Positions 37,088-45,461 of a DNA stretch of 64,000 nt are shown in pieces. Location of the stretch: NCBI GenBank assembly GCA_963729215.1, contig CAVSND010000025.1, positions 76,707 through 140,706 of the forward strand, given 5' to 3'. The notes beneath the pieces were generated by a model. It did not search any database. It had not been told where the DNA came from and saw only the letters and a list, made by a program, of their open reading frames with translations. Both the position numbers and the translations under genes were made by a program. Position 1 is the stretch's first letter. Every line of letters starts with the position of its first letter. This DNA comes from CAVQJU01 sp963729215. Lineage in GTDB: Bacteria; Acidobacteriota; Vicinamibacteria; Vicinamibacterales; CAVVIG01.

Positions 37088-38233
37088 TCAACCCCGGCGA
37101 AGCTCACGAGCCGCGGCGACCATCGCACCGACTTTCGCGGTCGCGATTTCCCACGTGTTCATCGGCCGGTTCGAGAATGTGCCGAAGCCGCAGTCTGGAT
37201 TCAGGAAGATCTGGCTGGGCGTCAGGAAGCCAAGCGCCTCCTCCACCACCGCCCGAATCGCCGCAACCGATTCCACAGCATCGCTCCGCGGGTTGACCAC
37301 CCCCACGCCCAGCTCCTTGCCGCCGAACGGCATCAGGGCGCCGGCGCGATCGGTGGCGTACTCGAGCACGAGCTGCGCGACATCGAGGCGTTCGAGATAC
37401 GGCGCCAGCGGCTGATACCCGCCGCTCAGCAGCGTCGTTTCATCGCGACTCCAGTTGCCCCGGCAGACATGGACGCCGATCCGCACGCCCTGAACGCCCT
37501 CGACCACGCGGTTGATCAGCGACACGGCCAGCTCGAGCTCCTCGGCGGGATCCCGTCGCGCCGCCAGAGCCGCGCACATGAACGTGCGTGTGCGCCCCGG
37601 CGCGAACGCCACTTCGGTCAAGACCGGTTCATCGAATTGGACAAAGTCGGCACCCTCGGCGGCGAGCTCTGCGAGCTCGGCCCTCAACACCGCCACCACG
37701 TCCTCCGCGAGCGCCTCTTTGGTCCGATAGAACGCGCGGGTCAGCTCGGAGACGAACATGGCCCTGGTGAGGAGGTACGGCCCGGGCAGCGTCACCTTCA
37801 CCGGCCGATCGGTATGACGCCTCACGAACCGCAGATCGTCGGTGGCCAGCGGGTGGCGGCGTTCGATCTTCCCCGTGCAGATGGGGCTGCTGATCGAATA
37901 CGCCGGGACGTCGAGCGTCTGGAGGAGTCGCTCGAACCCAGCCCTGTCCTCGACGACGTCGAGCATCTCGGCGAGGGTCATCAGACGCACGCCGGCCAGC
38001 TTCTCCGCGACGAACGAATAGAAGTTGTCGCGGCGGAGCTCCCCGTCGGTCACGATGTCGCACCCCAGAGTCTCCTGCACGCGCAGCAGGTCGATGACCG
38101 CGGCGTCGAGCACCCGGTCGAACCCGGCGCGGTCGATGCGCCCGCGGCGAAACCGGCCCAGCGCGTCGACGACCTCCGGCGGCCGCGGCCAGCTCCCGAC
38201 GGTCGTCACGGGAAAGAGCGGCAGCGCGCTCAC
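37088..38233 (-). CDS. Core-MetE methionine synthase-like protein, 381 aa
   Basis: Only the catalytic C-terminal half of cobalamin-independent methionine synthase. Zinc ligands are visible: HxC in IGVHVCRGNWSRD, Glu in LVLEYATDRAGAL and Cys in LNPDCGFGTFSNRP. N-terminal TTVGSWPRPPEVVDALGRFR is typical of core-MetE. Without the folate-binding N-terminal half, these proteins take methyl groups from donors other than polyglutamyl-methyl-folate. In an H4MPT cluster, methyl-H4MPT or a protein-bound methyl group is possible. GTG 38233 overlaps the stop of the preceding gene (GTGA). Confidence 0.8.
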   Translation of the reverse strand: MSALPLFPVTTVGSWPRPPEVVDALGRFRRGRIDRAGFDRVLDAAVIDLLRVQETLGCDIVTDGELRRDNFYSFVAEKLAGVRLMTLAEMLDVVEDRAGFERLLQTLDVPAYSISSPICTGKIERRHPLATDDLRFVRRHTDRPVKVTLPGPYLLTRAMFVSELTRAFYRTKEALAEDVVAVLRAELAELAAEGADFVQFDEPVLTEVAFAPGRTRTFMCAALAARRDPAEELELAVSLINRVVEGVQGVRIGVHVCRGNWSRDETTLLSGGYQPLAPYLERLDVAQLVLEYATDRAGALMPFGGKELGVGVVNPRSDAVESVAAIRAVVEEALGFLTPSQIFLNPDCGFGTFSNRPMNTWEIATAKVGAMVAAARELRRG

Positions 38234-39059
38234 GATGACCCGGAACGCTCGAAGAAACGCTCCGAGGCGACCGCGGCGGCCAGCGGGCCGAAACCGCTCG
38301 TACGGCCGGGAAGCCACGCCTTCAACCCCTCGAGATCCATCATTTCCCGGTGTGCCGGATTGTCGTACTGCATCGCGAACAGCGCATCGAGCCAGCGCCG
38401 CTCGGCGGCGGGAGCGAGGTCGTGGCGAGCCGTGAAGACGCAGTGATCGAAATGGTCGGTTTCGAGCGATGACCGTGAATTGATCCGCGTCGATCGTGCC
38501 GTCCTTCGTCCAACCGTCCCAGTTCAGGTCGAGCATCGCGCAGGCCGCCGCCGCGCCGCCCTTCAGGCTCTCGAACGCGTCGCGCTCGCCGCCCACGTGA
38601 TCGCCGTGCTTGCCGACGAGCACGTCGAAGCGCCGGATGGTGCAGTCGGCCGCCGGGTCGATGCCGTCGCGGCGGAGCCGCCCGAGCGGAATGAGCGTGG
38701 CCTGCGGCGAATCGCTGGCGCCTGTCGCCAGCGTTCGGCCTCGCAGATCGGCCAGCGCTTCGCACCGGCCCGCCACGCCGCGCGACAAAATACGAGCGCC
38801 GGTCCCGATCGGTGTCTCGCATGGCGATGGCGCGGCAGGTGCCGCCGGTCCGTCGCTGCGCGTCGAGCCAGGCCAGCGGCGAGTTCCAGGCGATATCGAT
38901 GGTGCGGTCGAGCAGCGCCGTGACCTGCAGCTCGTACGTGCTGTAGAACGCGACGTCGATCGGGCACCCCTGCGACTCGAAGAAGTCGCGGATGATTTTC
39001 CAGATGACCGACACCTTGGGGTCGTACAGCACCGCGCCGACCTTGAGCGGCTGCTCCAT
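38230..39059 (-). CDS. PhnD/SsuA-like substrate-binding-fold protein without signal peptide, two frameshifts
   Basis: Corrected length about 275 aa: MEQPLKVGAVLYDPKVSVIW, ESQGCPIDVAFYSTYELQVT, IDIAWNSPLAWLDA, then DLRGRTLATGASDSPQATLI and a C-terminal helix ending ERFFERSGSS. It reads like the type 2 periplasmic binding fold (PhnD, transferrin family). No signal peptide or lipobox precedes it, so it should stay in the cytoplasm. Two single extra bases, near 38780 and near 38465, break the frame. Its ATG overlaps the stop of the dehydrogenase gene and its stop overlaps core-metE. Confidence 0.7.
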
Positions 39060-40220
39060 CAGAAGACCTCCAGGCCGCACAGCGCCCGCCCGATGAAGTC
39101 GTAGGCCTGATCGCTCGTCGGCGCCATCACGATCGGCGCCCGCGCGTCGCGGAACAGCCTCTCGATGCCGTGCGCGCCGCCGAACGCGGCGCCGCCGCAC
39201 GTCCGCATCGCGAGGTCCGTCACGACGACGGCGGCCTCGGTCGCGGCCGCCTTGGCCTCGAGGACCATCAGCTGCGTCGCCGGCCCCGGCGCCTCCAGCG
39301 AATCGAGCACGGCGCCGAGGTGCGCGCGCGCGCGATCGGTCTCGATTCGCATGCGGGCAATCTGGGCGCGCAGCGTTGGCAGCTCCGCGAGCGAGCTGTT
39401 CAGGTGCTCGAGCCGCGCCTGCGTCACGTGACGGATCGTCGCCTGCACGGCCGCCTCGGCGATGCCAATCCCGACGGCGGCGGAACCCACCTGGAACGCC
39501 GGCAGCACGATACCGAGCATCATGTCGAGCCCCTTGCCGGACGCCGACAGCGCCCGATCCGCGCCGACGGTGACGTTGTGGAGCGACATCGGTGCGCTGG
39601 AATTCCCGCGCATGCCGAGCCCGTGCCAGGCGCCGCCGACGCTGAGGCCCGCATCGCCGCGCGAGCACGAGGTAGATAGAGCTTTCGACCGGCGTCGTCG
39701 CGCCGGATGCGAGCGTCGAGACCACGTAGCCGTCGGCTTGCCCGGCGGAGGTCACGAACGACTTGCTTGCGTTCAAGCGGACGGCGCCGGCCCCCGTGTC
39801 TCCATTGGCCGCGCGGCTCACCGGCGCCCAGAAATGGCTGCGCGATCCGGTCTCACTGAAAGCGAGCGTGGACAGGTGCCGCCCGGCGGCCGCTTCGCGA
39901 AGGAGCGTCTCCGTCTTGTCCGGCGCGGTCGCGTAACAGGCCACGCCGCACAGGTGCATCAGGTAGACCATCGACGTCGACGGGCAGCGCTGCGCCACCG
40001 TGTCGAGAACCGCGGCCATCGTGCGCAGACCCTGGCCGAGGCCGCCATATGTTGTCGGCACGGTCAGGCCGAGCAGTCCGCGCTGGCCGAGCGCCGCGAT
40101 CGACTGGCGGGGGAACGCCGCGTTCTGATCGACACTCGCCGCCTGCGGCCCGATCTGCGCGTCGGCGACGGCGGCCGCGTCCGCCACGATCCGGTTCTGT
40201 TCGTCGTTCAATCGGTACAT
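39059..40220 (-). CDS. Acyl-CoA dehydrogenase superfamily protein, frameshifted
   Basis: Corrected length about 386 aa. N-terminal helical domain (LNDEQNRIVADAAAVADAQI, LGLTVPTTYGGLGQGLRTMA), flavin-contacting FSETGSRSHFWAP, and C-terminal helical bundle (MLGIVLPAFQVGSAAVGIGI, GGAAFGGAHGIERLFRDARA). The frame changes by one extra base at about 39660-39670. Family members of this type (SfnB/DszC-like) include flavin monooxygenases as well as dehydrogenases. AGGAG lies 8 nt before ATG 40220. Coupled to the PhnD-like gene by ATGA. Confidence 0.78.
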
Positions 40221-40234
40221 GTCACGGTCTCCTG

Positions 40235-40681
40235 TCACGAGGTGAGGGTCAGGTCGATTGTCAGCGCCGCTGCCACGCGTAGCGTGCACACGAGCGGCAG
40301 CCGCTCGAGCATGTGTTCGAACAACGCGCGCGTCGCCGGAGCGTCGCCGGACGCCACGAAGACCTTCACGTGGATGCGCGCGATTCTCGGCTGCCCGTGC
40401 TCGCCGACGACTTCGAGGTAGGTGAGCCCGTTCTCCAGCTCGCCGGTCACCACGGCCTCAACGGCATCGACCGGCAGCCGCCGCCTGTCCGCAAACGCCC
40501 GGAGGCCGTTGACCACCTCTCCCCCGATCGCACCGAGGGCGTACTCGATCGCGGCGACGTGCGGCGACGCCTCATCGAACTCCAGTGGCTGGCCGATCGA
40601 GAACTGGCGGCGGCCGACCGAGACCCGCGCTGCGGCCGGGTCAGGCGCAGTCACCCGCAGCGAGACGGTGATGGTATCCAT
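40235..40681 (-). CDS. OsmC-family protein, 148 aa
   Basis: OsmC/Ohr-like fold: PLEFDEASPHVAAIEYALGA, VVTGELENGLTYLEVVGEHG, ARIHVKVFVASGDAP, LERLPLVCTLRVAAAL. The C-terminal Cys in PLVCTL is kept but the N-terminal CE-type cysteine helix has no Cys, so it is probably not a peroxidase. First gene of the four-gene operon leading to core-metE; 14 bp to the next gene. Confidence 0.78.
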   Translation of the reverse strand: MDTITVSLRVTAPDPAAARVSVGRRQFSIGQPLEFDEASPHVAAIEYALGAIGGEVVNGLRAFADRRRLPVDAVEAVVTGELENGLTYLEVVGEHGQPRIARIHVKVFVASGDAPATRALFEHMLERLPLVCTLRVAAALTIDLTLTS

Positions 40682-40752
40682 TCGTATGCGGATCTCCGGA
40701 TGCGCGAGCTCTCACGCATTCGATCGTTGCGAACGACGGTTGTGAAGGAAGG

Positions 40753-40769
40753 GCGGCGCGACGCGCCGC
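40753..40769. promoter_or_regulatory. Perfect palindrome in the divergent fwdD/OsmC promoter region
   Basis: 8-bp arms GCGGCGCG and CGCGCCGC around a single A. Between the start codons of two divergent operons, so it could be an operator; it lacks a T tract and is not a terminator for either strand. Confidence 0.4.
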
Positions 40770-40873
40770 AAGGGGGACTATCAGGTGAAGCCGGAACTGC
40801 AGCGAAGCAAGCTCATCGCAGGGGCGCATCCTATCACGGCGTGTTTGAGAATCGACGACGCCGAATGCCCGCA

Positions 40874-40882
40874 TGCTATGAT
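40874..40882 (+). promoter_or_regulatory. Extended -10 element (TGCTATGAT) of the fwdD-fwdB operon
   Basis: Extended -10 consensus TGnTATnAT with 10 nt to ATG 40893 and no ribosome-binding site. Suggests a very short or absent leader. Confidence 0.45.
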
Positions 40883-40892
40883 GGCCGGACCA

Positions 40893-41258
40893 ATGGCAGG
40901 TAAGCGCTTCATCATGAACGCGGGCCGCACGACCAAGCAGGGCCAGCAGATCAACATCGGCAAGGATTCCCCCGAGTACAAGGCTATCGTGGGCACCCTG
41001 ACGATGCATCCCGAAGACATGCAAGAGGCCGGGATTCAGCCCGGCGGCAGCGTCCGCGTGCGATCGGACTACGGCGAGGTCATCTTCCTGTGCAATGCGG
41101 GCAAAGTGCCGCAGGGGATGATCTTCGTGCCTTACGGACCGCCAACCTGTCATCTCATGGGCCAATACACCGATGGCACCGGGATGCCAACGTCCAAAGG
41201 TTGGGAAGTCGAGGTCGAGGCGATCGCGCCCGAGACAGCGGCGCCGATCGGTTCGTGA
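40893..41258 (+). CDS. fwdD: Formylmethanofuran dehydrogenase subunit D (molybdopterin-dinucleotide-binding), 121 aa
   Basis: FwdD/FmdD-type MopD domain: FIMNAGRTTKQGQQINIGKD, GTLTMHPEDMQEAGIQPGGS, VRVRSDYGEVIFLCNAG, GMIFVPYGPPTCHLMGQYTD. In archaeal complexes D completes the binding site of the tungsto- or molybdopterin held by FwdB. The metal-free Fhc complex of methylotrophs lacks this subunit, so its presence argues for a metal enzyme here. ATG 40893 fits the family start; ATG 40878 or 40881 would add four or five residues. Confidence 0.9.
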   Translation: MAGKRFIMNAGRTTKQGQQINIGKDSPEYKAIVGTLTMHPEDMQEAGIQPGGSVRVRSDYGEVIFLCNAGKVPQGMIFVPYGPPTCHLMGQYTDGTGMPTSKGWEVEVEAIAPETAAPIGS

Positions 41259-41263
41259 GTGGT

Positions 41264-41422
41264 ATGGACGAGACTGATCTGACACAGAAGAAGATCTGGC
41301 CCCTCCGAGTTCTCGACGAGGGACCGGCGGCGGAAACCGTTGCGGCGTGGGAGATGATCGCGGCCGGCCGCTACATGCCGCGCCGCACCCGGGGGAGCTT
41401 CCCCGGCCGGGAGCTTGGTTGA
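41264..41422 (+). CDS. Small protein of unknown function between fwdD and fwdB, 52 aa
   Basis: Begins MDETDLTQKKIWPLRVLDEG, continues with a helix (PAAETVAAWEMIAAGRYMP) and ends RRTRGSFPGRELG. It starts 5 bp after fwdD and is in the same direction, so it would be co-transcribed. Upstream purines are weak. Too short for signal peptide or membrane segment. I do not recognise a family; a small stabilising subunit or maturation factor of the Fwd enzyme is a guess. Confidence 0.55.
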   Translation: MDETDLTQKKIWPLRVLDEGPAAETVAAWEMIAAGRYMPRRTRGSFPGRELG

Positions 41423-41463
41423 ACGTTCGTCATTCCGCCCGGTTCGGGCGGGAACAAGACCGA

Positions 41464-41515
41464 GTAGCGGCCGGATTCAGCCGGCATGCGACGTCCGCCT
41501 GAAGGCGGACGCTAC
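41464..41515. repeat. REP/BIME-like palindromic element 3
   Basis: Bounded by GTAGC and GCTAC, with GCCGGATTCAGCCGGC-like and GTCCGCCTGAAGGCGGAC hairpins; reverse order relative to elements 1 and 2. Lies 22 bp before fwdB and could modulate its translation. Confidence 0.88.
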
Positions 41516-41536
41516 GAAGAACGATATGAGGCAGCG

Positions 41537-42869
41537 ATGGCCCTGACCGTTGTGAAAGACGCGACGTGCACCTTCTGCGGCTGTGTCTGCGACGACATCG
41601 AGCTGCACGCCGACGGCGATCGCATCGTCAAAGCCAAGAACGCCTGCAGTCTCGGGGAATCCTGGTTCAAGCACCACACGGCAGAACGCGCGTATCCGGA
41701 TGCGCTGATCGACGGCAAGCCGGCCACGCTCGATGACGCCATCGACGCCGCCGCGGACTACCTGTACGCCGCCAACATGCCGTTGGTGTACGGACTGAGC
41801 AACATTACGTGCGAGGCACAGCGCGAAGCCGTGGCCCTGGCCGAGCTCATCGGAGGTGTGGTTGACAGCCACACTTCCCTTTGACACGGCCCCACTGAGA
41901 TAGCCGCCCAGTTGGGTGGCAAGATTACGTGCACCCTGGGCGAGGTCAAGAATCGGGCGGACTTCATCGTCTATTGGGGCGGCAACCCCGCAGAATGTCA
42001 CCCGCGGCACTTCACCAAATACACGCTGACCCAGAAGGGCAAGTTCGTGCCGGAGGGGCGCAAGGGCCGCACCATGGTCCTCGTGGACATTCGGGAAACG
42101 CTCAGCGCCAAGGCCGCCGACATTTTTCTGCAGATTCGACCGGGGATGGACTTCGAAATCCTGACCATCCTGCGCGCGCTCGTCAAGAACCAGCGGGTGA
42201 ACGCGGCGGCGGTCGCGGAAACCGGACTCACGCTCGAGCAGCTCCAGGACGTGGTCGATCGAATGAAGCGCGCCAAGTTCGGCGTGATCTTCTTCGGCAT
42301 GGGCCTGTCGATGACCCGCGGCAAGCACATGAACTCGGCGGGCGTCCTGTCGCTTGGCGGCGGAGCTGAACGAATTCACCAAGTTCGTCTGCATGCCGAT
42401 GCGGGGACATGGCAACGTGACCGGGTCGGACATGGTCCTGCGCTGGTCGACCGGGTACCCGTTCGGCGTCAGCCTGAGCCGGGGCTACCCGCGATTCAAT
42501 CCGGGAGAGTTCTCGACCGTGGACCTGATCGTCCGCGGGGACAACGACGCCGCGCTCATCCTGGGCGCCGATCCAGGTGCGACGATGCCGCAGCCGGGCA
42601 TCGACCATCTGGCACGCATCCCCACGATCGTTCTGGATCCCAAAGTGACACACACGAGCCGCCTCGCTCGCGTGCACATCACGACCGCTGTCACGGGAGT
42701 GAGCGCGCCCGGGACCGCCTATCGCATGGACGAAATCCCCTTGCCGCTGCGGCCGATTCTCACGTCGCCCTACCCGACCGACGAGGAAGTCGTCCGGCGC
42801 ATTCGGCAGGCCGTGGCGACCAAACCCGCCTGGGCTCCCGCCACGCACGTAACAACGCCGTTCTCCTGA
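41537..42869 (+). CDS. fwdB: Formylmethanofuran dehydrogenase subunit B with predicted selenocysteine (TGA codon 116), frameshifted
   Basis: Corrected length about 443 aa. ATG 41537 has GAGG 5 nt upstream. The N-terminal Fe-S cysteine motif is CTFCGCVCDDIELH. TGA at 41882-41884 (codon 116) interrupts VVDSHTSL-U-HGPTEIAAQL; the same frame continues without a break for 470 bp (LGGKITCTLGEVKNRADFIV). The U-HGPT context is the Sec/Cys metal-ligand motif of FwdB and formate dehydrogenases; the archaeal FwdB ligand is at about residue 118. The paralogue at 45448 has Thr at 116. A SECIS-like hairpin follows at 41903-41920. A separate extra G at 42356-42357 shifts the frame before AELNEFTKFVCMPMRGHGN. 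Binds the W/Mo bis-pterin and acts on CO2/formate. Confidence 0.88.
41882..41920 (+). promoter_or_regulatory. Sec codon and SECIS-like hairpin of fwdB
   Basis: UGA 41882-41884, 18 nt spacer, then a 7-bp stem 41903-41909 with 41914-41920 (GCCGCCC/GGGUGGC, one G-U pair) and loop AGUU, with G at the second loop position. Spacing and loop fit the bacterial SECIS model (G among the first two loop bases, 16-37 nt from UGA). Confidence 0.75.
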
Positions 42870-42893
42870 GTGGTATGACAGGCGTAGTGCGGA

Positions 42894-42981
42894 CCTTCCG
42901 CCTGCTTCGCTACGGCGCGGCTCGCCGAACCAAGCGCGGACGCAGGTCCGCCGACATGGCAGGCCTGAAGGCCTGCACTAC
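42894..42981. repeat. Palindromic element bounded by GTAGTGC and GCACTAC
   Basis: 88-bp compound inverted repeat (GTAGTGCGGACC ... GGTCCGC; AGGCCTGAAGGCCT) between fwdB and fwdA. Second palindrome family, related to 29308-29366. Confidence 0.8.
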
Positions 42982-43001
42982 AATCTGACGGAAGCCTCAT
43001 C

Positions 43002-44627
43002 ATGCTGCGGATAACCGGCGGAAGGGTTTACGACCCGGCGAACGGGATCGACGGTGTCGTCAAGGACGTCTGCATCGCCGATGGCCGCATCGTGCCTCAG
43101 GTCGAAGGCGGACGCACGATCGATGCGACGGGCCTGATCGTGTTCCCTGGCGGCGTGGACATCCACACCCACGTCGCGGGCGCAGCGCTGAACTTTGCGC
43201 GAGGCCTCACGCCGGAAAACATGCGCCGGGGTCTTCCCTTCGTGCACACGAAGGACCTGCGGGCCGGGCTCGGAGGCGTCACGCCCACCACGTTCGCCAC
43301 CGGCTATCTGTACGCCGGCATGGGCTGGACGACCGTGAACGAGGCCGCCGTTCCAATCCTCTCCGCGAGGCATACGCACGAAGAACTGCACGACACGCCC
43401 ATCGTGGACAAGTCGTGCCTCGTGCTGATGGCCAACAACGAGATCGTGCTGGACCTTCTGGAAGCGGGCGAGGTCGAGCGCGCCACGCATGTCGTCGCCT
43501 GGCTCATCTGGGCCGCCAAAGCCTACGGGGTGAAGGCGGTCAACCCCGGAGGAGTCGCCGCATGGAAATGGGGCAAGGACGCCAAGGTGCTGACGGGGCC
43601 GATCGAAGGCTACAGCAGCCTGACGCCGGCGACGATCATTGCCGGCCTGGCCAAAATCGTCGACGATCTGAAACTGCCGCATCCGCTCCATCTCCACTGC
43701 AACAATCTCGGCACTCCAGGCAACGTGTCGACCACGCTCGAAACGTTGAAGATCCTGGAGGGACACCGGGCTCACCTCGCGCATTTGCAGTTCCACGCCT
43801 ACGGCGGAGACGACTGGGGCACGATTCGATCGGAGGCGGCCGTGCTGGCCGACTACTTCAACACGCACCCCAACCTCACCACCGATGCGGGGGCGATGTT
43901 GTTCGGCGACACGGTGACCATCACGGCCGACGGCCCGCTGGAGCACCTGCTCCATCAGCTCAGCGGGCGCAAGTGGGGCAACGTGGACGTGGAGAACGAG
44001 ACCGGGTGCGGAATCGTCCCGCACACGTACAAGCCGAGCAAGCTGGTGAATGCCGTCCAGTGGGCTGTCGGACTGGAGCTGCTGCTGCTCATCAACGACC
44101 CCTGGCGAGTCTTCCTGACCACGGATCACCCCAACGGCGCCTGCTTCTGGCGGTACCCGGAGATCATCCGCCTGCTGATGGACGCCGAATTCCGCAAGGA
44201 GCAGATCAAGGCGCTGCCGCCGGAGACGCTGAACCGCACCGCCCTCTCCGACATCGATCGCCAGTACACGCTCTCGGAGATCGCGATCATCAGCTCCGCG
44301 GGACCGGCGCGCGCGCTGGGTCTCTCGCAGAAAGGACACCTCGGCGTGGGCGCGGATGCCGATGTGGCCCTCTACGAGGAGCACCCGGACAGCGGCATCC
44401 TGTTCGAATACCCCCGCTACGTTATCAAGGGCGGCGACGTCGTCGTCGAAGAGGGACAGCTTCGCAACGTCAGCAACGGGCGACAGTTCCTCGTGCATCC
44501 CGCGTTCGACGATCAGATCGAGGCCTACCTGCGACCGCTGTTCCAGAAGGTCTACACGATGTCGTTTGACAACTATCCAGTGGAGATCGAACGCCTGCAA
44601 GAGCCGGACATCAAGCCCTGCGCCTGA
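43002..44627 (+). CDS. fwdA: Formylmethanofuran dehydrogenase/hydrolase subunit A, 541 aa
   Basis: Amidohydrolase-type subunit that releases or binds formate at a dinuclear zinc site. Ligands visible: HTH in GGVDIHTHVAG, Lys in YGVKAVNPGGVAAWKWG (carboxylated Lys candidate), His in HPLHLHCNNLGTPG, His in LAHLQFHAYGGDD, Asp in LTTDHPNGACFW. Ends with a normal beta-domain. Only one A subunit is in the window, though B, C and ftr are each duplicated. FwdA would be shared, or a second copy is elsewhere. Confidence 0.95.
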   Translation: MLRITGGRVYDPANGIDGVVKDVCIADGRIVPQVEGGRTIDATGLIVFPGGVDIHTHVAGAALNFARGLTPENMRRGLPFVHTKDLRAGLGGVTPTTFATGYLYAGMGWTTVNEAAVPILSARHTHEELHDTPIVDKSCLVLMANNEIVLDLLEAGEVERATHVVAWLIWAAKAYGVKAVNPGGVAAWKWGKDAKVLTGPIEGYSSLTPATIIAGLAKIVDDLKLPHPLHLHCNNLGTPGNVSTTLETLKILEGHRAHLAHLQFHAYGGDDWGTIRSEAAVLADYFNTHPNLTTDAGAMLFGDTVTITADGPLEHLLHQLSGRKWGNVDVENETGCGIVPHTYKPSKLVNAVQWAVGLELLLLINDPWRVFLTTDHPNGACFWRYPEIIRLLMDAEFRKEQIKALPPETLNRTALSDIDRQYTLSEIAIISSAGPARALGLSQKGHLGVGADADVALYEEHPDSGILFEYPRYVIKGGDVVVEEGQLRNVSNGRQFLVHPAFDDQIEAYLRPLFQKVYTMSFDNYPVEIERLQEPDIKPCA

Positions 44628-44639
44628 TATCGGACGAGC

Positions 44640-45461
44640 ATGATTACCCTCACCCTCAAAGAGCCGCCCAACGTCCCACTTGAAGCAGAGATGCTCTCGC
44701 CCGATGTGATGGCGGCGCTGGCGAACGACGAAATCCGGGCCCTTCCCGTCTATCTGGGCAAGCGGCAGCGGCGCCTGGACGACTTCTTTTCGATCGAGGG
44801 TGAAAAGAGCGACGAACTGGACATCCGCGGCGACGTGGGGAAGGTGAAATGGATCGGTCGCGGCATGACTCGCGGCCGCATCACCGTCGCCAGCAGCGTC
44901 GGCATGCACCTGGGAGCCCACATGAAGGGCGGCTCCATCGACGTGTCCGGGAACGCCGCGGACTGGGCCGGGGCCGAGATGTCGGGGGGCGTCATCCGGA
45001 TCCGCGGGAACGCCGGCGGACAGGTCGGGGCCGCCTACCGGGGAAGTCTCTCCGGGATGACCGACGGCACGATCTTAATCGATGGCACGGCTGGCCTCGA
45101 AGTCGGCATGCGGATGAAACGCGGGATCATCGCCATCGGCGGGCTGGTACGAGACTTCGCCGGCCTGCAGATGAAAGGCGGAACCATCGTGCTGCGCAGC
45201 GGCGCCGAACTTCGTACCGGCGCCTGGATGGTCCGAGGCACGATCATCTCGTTGAAGCCGATCAAACTCCTGCCGACGTTCTCGTATGCGTCCACGTACA
45301 ACCCGACGTTCTTGCGCCTGTACGGACGGCACCTGGGCGCGCTCGGCTTCACGCTCCCCTACGAAGATGGTGACGGGGCCTACCAACGCTATGCCGGCGA
45401 CGCGTGCGTGCCGGGCAAAGGGGAGATTCTCGTCTGGAAGCCGCCGGCTACGTCGCCCTGA
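44640..45461 (+). CDS. fwdC: Formylmethanofuran dehydrogenase subunit C, copy 1, 273 aa
   Basis: Right-handed beta-helix like the GltB C-terminal domain, built from repeats such as GDVGKVKWIGRGMTRGRITV, GGSIDVSGNAADWAGAEMSG, RGNAGGQVGAAYRGSLSGMT and GGTIVLRSGAELRTGAWMV. Ends FSYASTYNPTFLRLYGRHLG. Binds the polyglutamyl arm of the furan cofactor and bridges A and B. 12 bp after fwdA. Its end overlaps the convergent fhcB-type gene by 14 bp. Confidence 0.93.
   Translation: MITLTLKEPPNVPLEAEMLSPDVMAALANDEIRALPVYLGKRQRRLDDFFSIEGEKSDELDIRGDVGKVKWIGRGMTRGRITVASSVGMHLGAHMKGGSIDVSGNAADWAGAEMSGGVIRIRGNAGGQVGAAYRGSLSGMTDGTILIDGTAGLEVGMRMKRGIIAIGGLVRDFAGLQMKGGTIVLRSGAELRTGAWMVRGTIISLKPIKLLPTFSYASTYNPTFLRLYGRHLGALGFTLPYEDGDGAYQRYAGDACVPGKGEILVWKPPATSP

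Noticed and set aside
41882..41884. TGA in fwdB as a plain nonsense mutation or assembly frameshift
   Set aside because: The frame is unbroken on both sides, and the sequencing errors in this window are extra bases, not substitutions. The codon falls exactly on the known Cys/Sec metal ligand, a SECIS-like hairpin follows, and sel genes are adjacent. Coincidence is unlikely, though a TGC-to-TGA read error cannot be fully excluded.
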